From: Bacteroidota bacterium
Lineage (GTDB): Bacteria > Bacteroidota > Bacteroidia > Chitinophagales > Chitinophagaceae
Assembly (NCBI GenBank): GCA_023427575.1
Contig: JAEZAY010000230.1
Coordinates: 1 to 10,580, forward strand
Reading direction: 5' to 3'
Length of the DNA stretch: 10,580 nucleotides
Shown one piece after another: positions 1 through 7,609 of this stretch (position 1 is the first letter of the stretch; each line of letters begins with the position of its first letter). The notes under the pieces were generated by a model that saw only the letters and a program-made list of their open reading frames with translations, did no database searches and had not been told where the DNA came from. A program made the position numbers and the translations under genes.

Positions 1-245
1 AACATTTCCCAGCTTTGGTAACAACTGTTTTTATTTTACGCCGTCCGTTTCAATTTTCTTAACGGATTTCTTCCGAGGCCCGGGGGAAATACCTTTTTTC
101 CGGACAGCAGTGATGTGGATATTAGCAAATTTCCACATTGGCACATTTTCACATTACTACCGTGCCCGAGAATACATTTACCCAAACACTGGTGCTTCGC
201 GCTGCCGATTCCCAACTAAATCACTTACAGAAAAGAACCTTTGCG
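1..245. other. Non-coding region downstream of ggt
   Basis: No convincing gene is seen here. One plus-strand frame is open from the window edge to base 460, but its last 215 bases run antisense to the well-supported ggt gene, so it is most likely a shadow. A 35-codon minus-strand reading frame (138 down to 31) has an ATG and a basic composition but no recognisable family. It starts inside a repeat array, so it is not called. The clearest content is the degenerate 8-nt repeat array at 100-157. There is also a weak 6-bp inverted repeat (44-49 with 61-66, 11-nt loop) without a T tract. No clear terminator for ggt is visible. Confidence 0.6.
100..157 (-). repeat. 8-nt periodic repeat array with TGCTGTCCGG core, left copy
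   Basis: On the plus strand CACATT occurs at 134, 142 and 150, exactly 8 nt apart. Read on the minus strand, the units run GTAATGTG, AAAATGTG, CCAATGTG, GAAATTTG, CTAATATC, CACATCAC and end in TGCTGTCCGG (109-100). A related element lies on the plus strand at 10429-10470: the 31 nt at 100-130 (minus) align with 10440-10470 (plus) with about 28 matches and two single-base indels. Both copies lie 3' of a gene and point the same way as its transcription. That a second copy exists is seen directly. That this is a genome-wide dispersed family is inferred. Confidence 0.6.
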
Positions 246-2012
246 CTAATATCCCGCCGCGCTATCCTCACCGCGTTTATCCGCAATGGCAGTCATTTTA
301 CCGGAATCGTCTATTACAATCAGCTCAACGCGACCAATACTGTTCCGATCCACTATCCTGTATCCGACAGACTCGAGTTTTTTACGGGTTTCCGCTGGAA
401 AATCGCGTTCAACCTGAATATTATCCGGCAGCCACTGATGATGGAACTTTGGCTTGTTGACCGCGTCTTCCGGGCTCATCCCAAACTCCAGCAGGTTTAT
501 CAGCGTTTGGAAAACGGAAGTGGTAATGGTTGTTCCGCCGGGAGTTCCCACTACGATGTATGGCTTTTTATTTTTCAACACAATGGTTGGAGTCATCGAG
601 CTCAGCATTCGTTTTCCCGGTACGATCGCATTGGCTTCGGCCCCCACGGCACCATACATATTCGGAACCCCTGGTTTTGAACTGAAATCATCCATTTCAT
701 TGTTCAGCAAAAACCCGGCGCCGCCTACAACGGTATATGAACCATAACCGCCATTCAATGTGGTGGTAAGTGATACTGCATTTCCTTCGCGATCGCAGGT
801 GCTCAGATGCGTGGTTTCTTCAGATTCAGAGATTATCCCCGGGCCGATTTCAATGCTGGTACCGGCTTTTGAAGGGTCATAATCCATCATTCTCATTTTC
901 GCATATTCATCACTGGTAAGTTTTTTAACCGGCACTTTATAAAAATCGATATCGCCCAGAAATTTTGCCCGATCGGCATAGGCCCTGCGCTCAATTTCCG
1001 TCATTAGCTGAACCGATTGCCAGTTGGCAAAACCATAGTCCGCTACCGGATATTGAGAGATCATTTTCATCATCTGGGGTAGAAGAATTCCGCCACTGCT
1101 GGGCAGGCCCATGGTCAGGATCTCGTATCCGCGGTAACTGAACAATACCGGTTCGCGCTCCACCGCCTCATATGCGGCCAGATCTTTTAAAGAGATCAGG
1201 CCTTTGCCCCGCGCCATTTCTTCCACGATCAGCCGGGCGGTTTCGCCTTTATAAAACCCGTCCATCCCCTGATCCCGAATTCGTTTTAATGTTTCTGCCA
1301 GCTCTTTTTGAATCAGGGTATCACCTTCTTTCCAGGCTTCGCTTTTAACAAAAGCCGGTACAATGGTATTGTTCTTAAGAAAATTTTCGCGGGGTCCGTT
1401 CAGGTTTCGGGCTTCCCGGCTGGTTAGTACAAATCCCTTTTCCGCCAGATCGATGGCCGGCTGGATCAGCGTTTTAAAGGGGAGCCGGGCATATTTCATG
1501 GAAGCGAAAATTCCGGCAACTGATCCGGGAACTCCGGCAGCCAGATGTCCCTCGGTGCTGAGGTTTTCTATCACATTTCCCGCCGTATCGAGATACATAT
1601 CCCGGGTCGCTTTTTCCGGGGCCTTTTCCCGGAAATCAATGGTAATATTTTTTCCATTGGCCAGTCGGGCCACTAAAAATCCACCGCCACCCAGATTTCC
1701 TGCTTCCGGGTAAACAACGGCCAGTGCCAGCTTGGTTGCAATGGCCGCATCCACCGCATTCCCACCCCGTTTCATCATTTCTACACCAATCTGACTGGCG
1801 AGCGTGTGTGCCGATGCCACCGATCCGTTCGTTACCTCCTGCTTTTTAATGATGGCATAAGACAGAGAATCAGTATGAACGGGTGTTACAGAAATCCGGT
1901 TAGAACTGGTGCAGCCCGATAATACGATTAGAAAAACCATCAGCCGTTTTCCGGCTGCGGCCAGTGAAATGCGGTATGTACACGGTTTGTTGCAGGAAGT
2001 GGAAAAGATCAT
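246..2012 (-). CDS. ggt: Gamma-glutamyltransferase, predicted lipoprotein (GGT, peptidase family T3)
   Basis: This 588-residue protein should remove the gamma-glutamyl group from glutathione-like compounds and gamma-glutamyl peptides, passing it to water or an amino acceptor. The family signature is clear throughout. DFRE carries the substrate-binding Arg128. The autocleavage/nucleophile motif ETTHLS places the catalytic Thr at residue 400. LLNNEMDDFS follows at 435-444, then SSM at 471-473 (oxyanion/substrate serines) and the PGG loop at 491-493. By family rule the proenzyme self-cleaves before Thr400 into a large and a small subunit. Its length is normal for the family. The N-terminus ends in a lipobox, LSGC with Cys34, which suggests a lipid anchor and an envelope location. 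The ATG at 2012 is the first in frame, but it gives an unusually long n-region with Cys7 and Cys11. A rare ATT start at codon 15 would give a classic signal peptide. The gene is transcribed away from the neighbouring M14 operon. Stop codon and catalytic residues are intact. Confidence 0.95.
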   Translation of the reverse strand: MIFSTSCNKPCTYRISLAAAGKRLMVFLIVLSGCTSSNRISVTPVHTDSLSYAIIKKQEVTNGSVASAHTLASQIGVEMMKRGGNAVDAAIATKLALAVVYPEAGNLGGGGFLVARLANGKNITIDFREKAPEKATRDMYLDTAGNVIENLSTEGHLAAGVPGSVAGIFASMKYARLPFKTLIQPAIDLAEKGFVLTSREARNLNGPRENFLKNNTIVPAFVKSEAWKEGDTLIQKELAETLKRIRDQGMDGFYKGETARLIVEEMARGKGLISLKDLAAYEAVEREPVLFSYRGYEILTMGLPSSGGILLPQMMKMISQYPVADYGFANWQSVQLMTEIERRAYADRAKFLGDIDFYKVPVKKLTSDEYAKMRMMDYDPSKAGTSIEIGPGIISESEETTHLSTCDREGNAVSLTTTLNGGYGSYTVVGGAGFLLNNEMDDFSSKPGVPNMYGAVGAEANAIVPGKRMLSSMTPTIVLKNKKPYIVVGTPGGTTITTSVFQTLINLLEFGMSPEDAVNKPKFHHQWLPDNIQVERDFPAETRKKLESVGYRIVDRNSIGRVELIVIDDSGKMTAIADKRGEDSAAGY

Positions 2013-2167
2013 GGGAACCGAAGATTTTTTCGGAAAGATAAGTCTTCCTGCTTTTTTACCTGCCTGTTAAGAATTTAAAATTCGTCCGCCAATGTTTTCC
2101 GCTTGTCAATCACAGGCTTGTCGCGTTCTTTCGTTTCCCGCTTTTCCTTACTTTCACAGATCATTAA
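2013..2167. other. Divergent intergenic region between ggt and the M14 operon
   Basis: These 155 bp separate two divergent genes and must hold both promoters. On the minus strand TATCTTTC (2040-2033) is the better candidate. On the plus strand only TACTTTCA (2149-2156), ending 11 nt before the M14 start, vaguely resembles a -7 element. A short inverted repeat, GAATTT-A-AAATTC, lies at 2071-2083 near the middle and could be an operator half-site pair, though its length allows chance. No small gene is seen. Confidence 0.5.
2033..2040 (-). promoter_or_regulatory. Candidate -7 promoter element for ggt
   Basis: The minus-strand sequence TATCTTTC matches five of the six fixed positions of the Bacteroidota -7 consensus TAnnTTTG. 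It lies 20 nt before the ggt ATG, which would give a leader of roughly 10-15 nt. No TTG (-33) element is seen at the usual distance, so the call is weak. Confidence 0.3.
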
Positions 2168-4696
2168 ATGACTATGCGCAGATTTCTTTTTACCCTTTGT
2201 TTCTTTTTTCCCGTTTTTTTAAGTGCTCAATTAAATTCCCCTTCTGCATTTCTGGGTTATGAAATTGGCAGCCGGTACTCGCCGCATTTCAGAGTGGTGG
2301 ATTATTTCAAGCATGCAGCCGCTACAATGCCTTCGAATGTAAAGCTGGAGCAATACGGTGTTACCAATGAAAATCGGCCTCTGATCCTTGCTTATATCGC
2401 TTCCGCGGAAAATCTTGGCCGGCTGGAGGAGATCCGCAAATCGAATCTCGCGTTGGCCGGGGCCGAATCGGGCCCTTCGGCATCTCAGCAAACCCCCGCC
2501 ATTATCTGGCTTAGTTATAATGTACACGGAAACGAAACCTCCAGCTCGGAAGCCGCCATGCAAACCATTTATGAACTGCTGCGTGCCGATAATCCGAATT
2601 CACGTGAATGGCTGAAAAATACGGTTGTCATCATCGATCCCTGTGTGAATCCCGATGGCCGCGACCGGTACGTAAACTGGTTTAATTCGGTGGTGGGAAA
2701 AAAAGCCAATCCAAAAGCGTTTACCCGCGAGCATATTGAACCATGGCCCGGTGGAAGAATGAATCATTATTATTTTGATCTGAACCGCGACTGGGCCTGG
2801 CAAACTCAGGTAGAGAGCCAGCAGCGGATAGTAAAATACAACCAGTGGCTGCCGCATGTGCATGTCGATTTTCACGAACAGGGTTATAATGAGCCCTACT
2901 ATTTTGCTCCGGCCGCCGAACCTTTTCATGAAGTAATAACACCATGGCAACGCGAGTTTCAGACGATGATCGGAAGAAACAATGCCAAATATTTCGATCA
3001 AAACGGATGGCTGTATTTTACCCGCGAACGTTTCGATCTTTTTTATCCGAGCTATGGCGATACGTATCCAACATATAAAGGCGCGATCGGGATGACCTAC
3101 GAACAGGGCGGCCACAGCAGGGCAGGAGCAGCCGTTATAAATGAAGATGGCGATACACTGACCCTGCTCGACAGGCTAACCCATCATTTCACAACGGGGA
3201 TGGCAACGGTGGAAATCACTTCGCAAAACGCATCGCGGGTGGTTCAGGAATTTAAAAAATATTATGATAATGCCCGGGCAAATCCTCCGGGCGAATTCAA
3301 AGCATATTATATTAAAGCGGATGGTGGCGACCGGCTTAGCAGGCTGATTACGCTATTGGATCGGAACGATATAAAATGGGGATATGCGCCTTCCGGCTCT
3401 GCTACCGGTTTCAGCTACCTGAATAATAAATCCGAAAGCATCCGGTTTGCTTCCGGCGATATTGTGATCAATGCGAACCAGCCAAATTCAAACCTGATAA
3501 AGGTTTTGTTTGAAAGAAATTCAAAACTGAGTGATTCCGCAACCTACGATATCACTGCCTGGTCGATTCCATATGTATATGGAGTAAACACCTATGGGCT
3601 TCCGGCCTATGTTTCAAATACAACAAAAACCAAAGCTGCACCTAAATCCATTCCTTCGGTTTTAAACGCCTATGCCTATGCGATTTCCTGGAACGGGCTG
3701 CACAGTGCAAAAGCGCTATCCGGGTTATTAAATGAAGGGATCCGGGTTCGGTACGCTGAGCAGGCTTTTACAATTGGCGATCAGCAATTTGAAAAAGGAA
3801 CCTTACTGGTTACCAGAACCAGTAACTTCTCCAAAGGTGATTCACTGGAAGCCATTGTTAAGCGGGTTGCAGCGGAAGCAGGGGCTTCTTACCTGCCCCT
3901 CAAAACAGGTTTTGTTGATAAAGGGTTTGATATCGGTTCCGATAAAGTAAGAACGATCAAAGCGCCAAGAGTAGGGCTGCTTGCCGGCGAAACCATATCG
4001 CCACTTGGAATGGGCGAGATCTGGCATTTCTTCGATGTTGATCTTGAATATCCGGTTGATATAATCTGGGCTAATAACCTGAATAAAAATACGCTGAGCG
4101 AAATGGATGTCCTGATCTTTCCAAATGGAAATCATCGGCTGCTGAGTGATAAGAATTCCGCTTCAATGATCCGCGATTGGGTCAGCGGGGGTGGGAAGAT
4201 GATTGTGCTTGAAAATGCTTTAAAACAACTCACGGATGGCGAATGGGGAATTAAACTAAAAGGCGAGGATGAAAAGAAAGATGAAAAGAAGGAAGATAAG
4301 ACAGAAGATTACAGCATTTTGCGGCGCTATGAAAACCGTGAACGGGATTACCTGACAGAATTTAATCCCGGTTCCATCTACCGGATTGAATTGGATAATT
4401 CGCATCCGCTGGCCTTCGGCTACGATGGATATTATCATACCTTAAAACAGAATGATGAAATTTATGAGTTTATCAAAGAAGGTGGCTGGAATGTGGGCAT
4501 CATTAAAAAAGAAAATTTTGTGTCCGGTTTTACGGGCAGTAAAGTAAAAGCCAAACTGAAAGACGGGCTGGTTTTCGGCGTTAAGGAAATGGGCCGCGGA
4601 AGTATTGTCATGCTGGCCGACAATCCGCTTTTCAGAAGTTTTTGGGAGAACGGAAAATTGTTATTTGCAAATGCCGTATTTATGGTAGGCCAATAA
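2168..4696 (+). CDS. Secreted M14-family zinc metallopeptidase with C-terminal amidotransferase-like domain
   Basis: This 842-residue protein is a predicted secreted zinc carboxypeptidase-like enzyme. A signal peptide covers residues 1-20, with likely cleavage after LSA before Gln21. The M14 catalytic domain spans about 35-350. Zinc ligands are His120 and Glu123 in VHGNE, and His236 in VDFHEQG. NPDG lies at 161-164. Arg197 and the DLNRDW motif (204-209) match the substrate-binding Arg127 and Asn144-Arg145 of carboxypeptidase A. Glu312 in TYEQGG matches catalytic Glu270. All key residues are present, so activity is expected. Residues about 600-690 resemble a class I glutamine amidotransferase/ThuA-like fold, with a GG hinge before a KMIV strand. 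A charged Lys/Glu/Asp-rich stretch at 697-714 looks like a flexible linker. A second ATG two codons later (2174) is equally possible as start. The next gene starts 48 bp downstream, so this is probably the first gene of the operon. The substrate is unknown, and the cut could be on a peptide or a peptidoglycan/amide conjugate. Confidence 0.9.
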   Translation: MTMRRFLFTLCFFFPVFLSAQLNSPSAFLGYEIGSRYSPHFRVVDYFKHAAATMPSNVKLEQYGVTNENRPLILAYIASAENLGRLEEIRKSNLALAGAESGPSASQQTPAIIWLSYNVHGNETSSSEAAMQTIYELLRADNPNSREWLKNTVVIIDPCVNPDGRDRYVNWFNSVVGKKANPKAFTREHIEPWPGGRMNHYYFDLNRDWAWQTQVESQQRIVKYNQWLPHVHVDFHEQGYNEPYYFAPAAEPFHEVITPWQREFQTMIGRNNAKYFDQNGWLYFTRERFDLFYPSYGDTYPTYKGAIGMTYEQGGHSRAGAAVINEDGDTLTLLDRLTHHFTTGMATVEITSQNASRVVQEFKKYYDNARANPPGEFKAYYIKADGGDRLSRLITLLDRNDIKWGYAPSGSATGFSYLNNKSESIRFASGDIVINANQPNSNLIKVLFERNSKLSDSATYDITAWSIPYVYGVNTYGLPAYVSNTTKTKAAPKSIPSVLNAYAYAISWNGLHSAKALSGLLNEGIRVRYAEQAFTIGDQQFEKGTLLVTRTSNFSKGDSLEAIVKRVAAEAGASYLPLKTGFVDKGFDIGSDKVRTIKAPRVGLLAGETISPLGMGEIWHFFDVDLEYPVDIIWANNLNKNTLSEMDVLIFPNGNHRLLSDKNSASMIRDWVSGGGKMIVLENALKQLTDGEWGIKLKGEDEKKDEKKEDKTEDYSILRRYENRERDYLTEFNPGSIYRIELDNSHPLAFGYDGYYHTLKQNDEIYEFIKEGGWNVGIIKKENFVSGFTGSKVKAKLKDGLVFGVKEMGRGSIVMLADNPLFRSFWENGKLLFANAVFMVGQ

Positions 4697-4744
4697 TTTT
4701 CCGGCTATTACTGAACAAATCTAAACCGATACTGAAATTAGCCC

Positions 4745-7285
4745 ATGCGAACTACCCGATTCCTTTTTATACTTTTATTTCTGAACGCCGGTTTTATACA
4801 ATCGCAGCCGGTGACCCGCTTTTCTTCCTCCGAGATCTATCTGAACCTGCAGAAATTAAAGGTTTTGGGATCTGTGTTATACATCGCGGCACATCCCGAT
4901 GATGAAAACACCCGGCTTCTGGCATATTTGTCAAAAGAGAAGTTATTGAGAACCGGGTATCTTTCCATCACCCGCGGCGATGGGGGGCAAAATCTGATCG
5001 GCAACGAACAGGGAGTCTCGCTGGGATTGATCCGAACCCAGGAGCTGCTTGCCGCCCGGCGAATTGACGGTGCTGAACAATTTTTTACTTCCGCTTATGA
5101 TTTTGGTTTTTCAAAAGGTCCGGATGAAACGTTCCGAATCTGGAACAAAGAAAAAATTCTGGGCGAAATGGTGCTGGTTATCCGAAAGTTCAGACCCGAT
5201 GTAATCATAGCACGTTTTCCCGGCGATGAACGTGCGGGTCATGGCCACCATACCGCTTCGGGTTTGCTGGCAAAAGAAGCGTTTGAAGCGGCCGCCGATC
5301 CCACCAAATATCCCGGGCAATTAACATCCGGGATTTCGGTATGGAAGGCAAAAAGAGTTTTGTGGAACACGTTTAATTTCGGAAATACAAATACCATCAA
5401 GCCTGGACAGTTTCAACTGGATGTAGGCGCATTCAATCCCTTTATCGGCCAAAGCATGGGTGAGATCGCGGCCTATAGCAGAAGTGAACATAAAAGCCAG
5501 GGCTTTGGGGTTCCTTCATCCAGAGGTGAGGCGTTCGAGTTCTTCGAAACCCTGGGTGGAGATAAACCCGGACAATTGTTAACCGATGGAATAGATTTGA
5601 CATGGGCCCGGGCCGGAGATCTCCGGATTGAAAAAAAGATTGACAGTATAATCGAAACGTATCGCTTCGACAACCCCTCGGCTTCTGTTCCGGCATTGAT
5701 GCTATTGTTACAAACACTGGTTGATAAAACGGGTGCTGAAGAAAACAATTCTACGGAAGGAAAACAGAACATTTATCTCTACTATGAGAAAATTGCCGCC
5801 ATAAACCGTCTGATCAGGGATTGTATGGGAATTCATTTTGAAGCCAGTGCCGGCGATCAGTTTGCAGTGAGCGGCGATTCTGTTACCATCAGTTTCAGTT
5901 TTATTAACCGCGGAAAGCTTACGGTGCAGCGGCCATCTGTAACGTATAACGATTCAACCTTTGTATTAGCCGATTCGGCAAAATTCAATCTTCCGGTATC
6001 AACCACCATCCGTTTCGCTCATGATGTACACCCAATGAGCGATCAGCCTTACTGGCTGAGGGATAAGATGAGTGAAGGAAGTTATACCGTTAGTAATCAA
6101 AACCTGATTGGTTTGCCAACGAATCCTGCTTATAATGTCCGTCTGCGGTTTGTTATAAATGATCAACTGTTCACTTATTTTTATCCCCTTCAATATAAAT
6201 TCACCGATCCGGTGAAGGGCGAAATCCGTCAGCCGGTGATTACCGTGCCGGCTGTTGTTATTTCCTTGCAACCTTCGGTTGTATTAACGAATGTATTTCC
6301 CCGGGTAAAGCCGGTTGTTTCTGTTCGGTATCAGTCTTTAAAAGAATGGGGATTAAGAAACGGCACGGTGGAATTCAGCAGCGAAAGCAGAACGCTTGGT
6401 TCCGTTAAAGCCAGCCTCGACCTTACCAAAAACAGGGTAGGTTATATAAACTTTCCACTGGATTCGGTGATCGGGAAAAATAAAATTTCCGAATTGGCGG
6501 CAACCTTGAAGATTCCGGAGGGAAATGAAGAACTGGCGTTCAGCAATTTTATGCGGATCATTAATTATGATCATATTCCTACCATACATTATATGTATCA
6601 ATCGAAAGTAAAGCTGGTAAATGAAGAGGTAAAGACCGTGGGTAAAAGGATTGGCTATATCCAGGGGGCCGGCGATAATGTAACCGAAGCCCTTGAAGCT
6701 ATGGGATATGAAGTAATACTGTTGAATGAGAATGATCTGACTGCACAGCGACTGGCAGGAATGGATGCGGTGATTACGGGAGTACGGGCTTATAACGTAC
6801 ATGAATACCTGTCGGGGAAGTATGAATTGCTGATGGACTACGTTCATAAAGGCGGGAATCTGATTGTGCAGTACAATACCAACAGTAATTTCGGTCCCCT
6901 GCGCGGTAAGATTTCGCCTTATCCGTTAACCATTTCAAGACAAAGGGTTACGGATGAGAATTCACCCGTGCGTTTTCTGATTCCCGCTCACCGGGTCTTG
7001 AACTTTCCCAATAAAATAACGCAGAAAGATTTTGAGGGATGGACGCAGGAGCGTGGAATTTATTTTGCCGATCCAATCGATTCAAAATATCAGCAACCGC
7101 TGGCCATGAATGATCCGAATGAAGCGGAACAGAAAGGAAGTCTGATCATTGCCGACTACGGTAAAGGAAAATTTGTGTACACCGGCCTTGCTTTTTTCAG
7201 GCAGTTACCCGCCGCTGTTCCGGGAGCATACAGGTTGCTGGCGAACATCATTGCGTTAAACAAAAATAATCCGGGTTTCCAATAA
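4745..7285 (+). CDS. Secreted PIG-L/LmbE family deacetylase-like protein with C-terminal amidotransferase-like domain
   Basis: This 846-residue protein belongs to the large secreted PIG-L group. PIG-L enzymes are zinc hydrolases that remove N-acyl groups, usually acetyl from an N-acetylglucosaminyl unit. The hydrophobic N-terminus (6-19) with IQS-Q at 18-21 is a likely signal peptide. The zinc motif AHPDDE lies at 49-54 (His50, Asp53). The third ligand probably comes from GHGHHTASG at 165-173, most likely His169. The catalytic domain ends near residue 280. The middle (about 360-600) is beta-rich and immunoglobulin-like with no family I can name. Residues 635-715 form an amidotransferase/ThuA-like segment (RIGYIQG start, then HKGGNLIVQY). 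It is far longer than the roughly 230-300-residue cytoplasmic BshB/MshB enzymes and carries a signal peptide, so a role in bacillithiol synthesis is unlikely. The gene sits 48 bp after the M14 gene and 14 bp before a tiny membrane-protein gene, in a probable operon. Confidence 0.87.
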   Translation: MRTTRFLFILLFLNAGFIQSQPVTRFSSSEIYLNLQKLKVLGSVLYIAAHPDDENTRLLAYLSKEKLLRTGYLSITRGDGGQNLIGNEQGVSLGLIRTQELLAARRIDGAEQFFTSAYDFGFSKGPDETFRIWNKEKILGEMVLVIRKFRPDVIIARFPGDERAGHGHHTASGLLAKEAFEAAADPTKYPGQLTSGISVWKAKRVLWNTFNFGNTNTIKPGQFQLDVGAFNPFIGQSMGEIAAYSRSEHKSQGFGVPSSRGEAFEFFETLGGDKPGQLLTDGIDLTWARAGDLRIEKKIDSIIETYRFDNPSASVPALMLLLQTLVDKTGAEENNSTEGKQNIYLYYEKIAAINRLIRDCMGIHFEASAGDQFAVSGDSVTISFSFINRGKLTVQRPSVTYNDSTFVLADSAKFNLPVSTTIRFAHDVHPMSDQPYWLRDKMSEGSYTVSNQNLIGLPTNPAYNVRLRFVINDQLFTYFYPLQYKFTDPVKGEIRQPVITVPAVVISLQPSVVLTNVFPRVKPVVSVRYQSLKEWGLRNGTVEFSSESRTLGSVKASLDLTKNRVGYINFPLDSVIGKNKISELAATLKIPEGNEELAFSNFMRIINYDHIPTIHYMYQSKVKLVNEEVKTVGKRIGYIQGAGDNVTEALEAMGYEVILLNENDLTAQRLAGMDAVITGVRAYNVHEYLSGKYELLMDYVHKGGNLIVQYNTNSNFGPLRGKISPYPLTISRQRVTDENSPVRFLIPAHRVLNFPNKITQKDFEGWTQERGIYFADPIDSKYQQPLAMNDPNEAEQKGSLIIADYGKGKFVYTGLAFFRQLPAAVPGAYRLLANIIALNKNNPGFQ

Positions 7286-7299
7286 AATAATTGTTTAAA

Positions 7300-7458
7300 A
7301 TGAGCTTTAAACCGGAGCGAAGAAATGTGGCCTTATTTATTGCCATTGCAGTAGGGCTGATTGTAGGGATTTTTATAAAACGGCTGACCTTCGGGTTATT
7401 GATTGGTTTATTGATGGGCGTGCTGGTGGGAGGATTATTACCCGGCAAAAAAAAATAA
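7300..7458 (+). CDS. Small two-helix membrane protein (52 aa) with glycine zipper
   Basis: A 52-codon gene starts with ATG 14 bp after the PIG-L stop and ends in TAA 4 bp before the next small gene. The product has a charged start (MSFKPERRN), a first hydrophobic helix (about 11-26) with Ala15-Gly19-Gly23 four apart, and a short basic turn (Lys27-Arg28). The second helix (about 31-47) has Gly32, Gly36, Gly40 and Gly44 in perfect GxxxG steps, and the protein ends PGKKK. By the positive-inside rule both ends and the turn carry positive charge, so orientation is ambiguous. Glycine zippers promote tight helix packing, which suggests an oligomer or a partner helix. Tight spacing on both sides in the same direction supports a real gene. 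I do not recognise a named family. A role as an accessory protein of the symporter is inference. Confidence 0.72.
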   Translation: MSFKPERRNVALFIAIAVGLIVGIFIKRLTFGLLIGLLMGVLVGGLLPGKKK

Positions 7459-7462
7459 TGAT

Positions 7463-7576
7463 ATGGAACCTGCAGAAAAAGATCCGGTAAACTGGAATGC
7501 CTGGTATGCGGCGGTAATTGGCGCACTGGGACTGTTTATAGTTCTGGTTTATTTTTTTACCCAATATTTTAAGTGA
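7463..7576 (+). CDS. Single-pass membrane microprotein (37 aa) upstream of symporter
   Basis: A 37-codon reading frame begins with ATG four bases after the previous stop and ends in TGA, 33 bp before the symporter start. The product has an acidic N-terminus (MEPAEKDPVN), a Trp/Tyr-rich entry segment (NWNAWYA, 10-16), one hydrophobic helix (about 16-33) and an aromatic tail, FFTQYFK. Aromatic residues at both helix ends fit a membrane interface belt. Small membrane proteins next to SSS-family transporters are known as likely accessory subunits (for example YhdT with PanF, and the DUF3311 and DUF4212 families), so a similar role is plausible. I cannot assign it to any of these families by eye. 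Spacing and composition argue that it is translated; its shortness keeps the confidence moderate. Confidence 0.68.
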   Translation: MEPAEKDPVNWNAWYAAVIGALGLFIVLVYFFTQYFK

Positions 7577-7609
7577 CAGCCTGATATATTATAGACCAAA
7601 ACAAATGGA

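Noticed and set aside
44..66. Terminator for ggt at TCCGTT/AACGGA
   Set aside because: The stem is only 6 bp with an 11-nt loop and no T tract follows on the minus strand.
31..138. 35-codon minus-strand ORF starting MWKFANIHITAV
   Set aside because: Its start lies in the 8-nt repeat array, there is no promoter, and a short basic frame of this size is expected by chance. A homologue search would be needed to revive it.
2..460. Plus-strand frame open from the window edge to 460
   Set aside because: Nearly half is antisense to the C-terminal part of ggt, which has all family motifs. The product shows no family features and no start other than weak ones.
2600..3115. 171-codon minus-strand ORF inside the M14 gene
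   Set aside because: It lies fully antisense to the catalytic domain with its intact zinc and substrate motifs. It is a frame shadow.
6353..6847. 164-codon minus-strand ORF inside the PIG-L gene
   Set aside because: It lies antisense to a coding region with continuous protein-like sequence and shows no motif of its own.
4745..7285. Bacillithiol synthesis deacetylase BshB
   Set aside because: It shares the PIG-L zinc motif, but the protein is about three times too long and has a signal peptide, so a cytoplasmic bacillithiol role does not fit.
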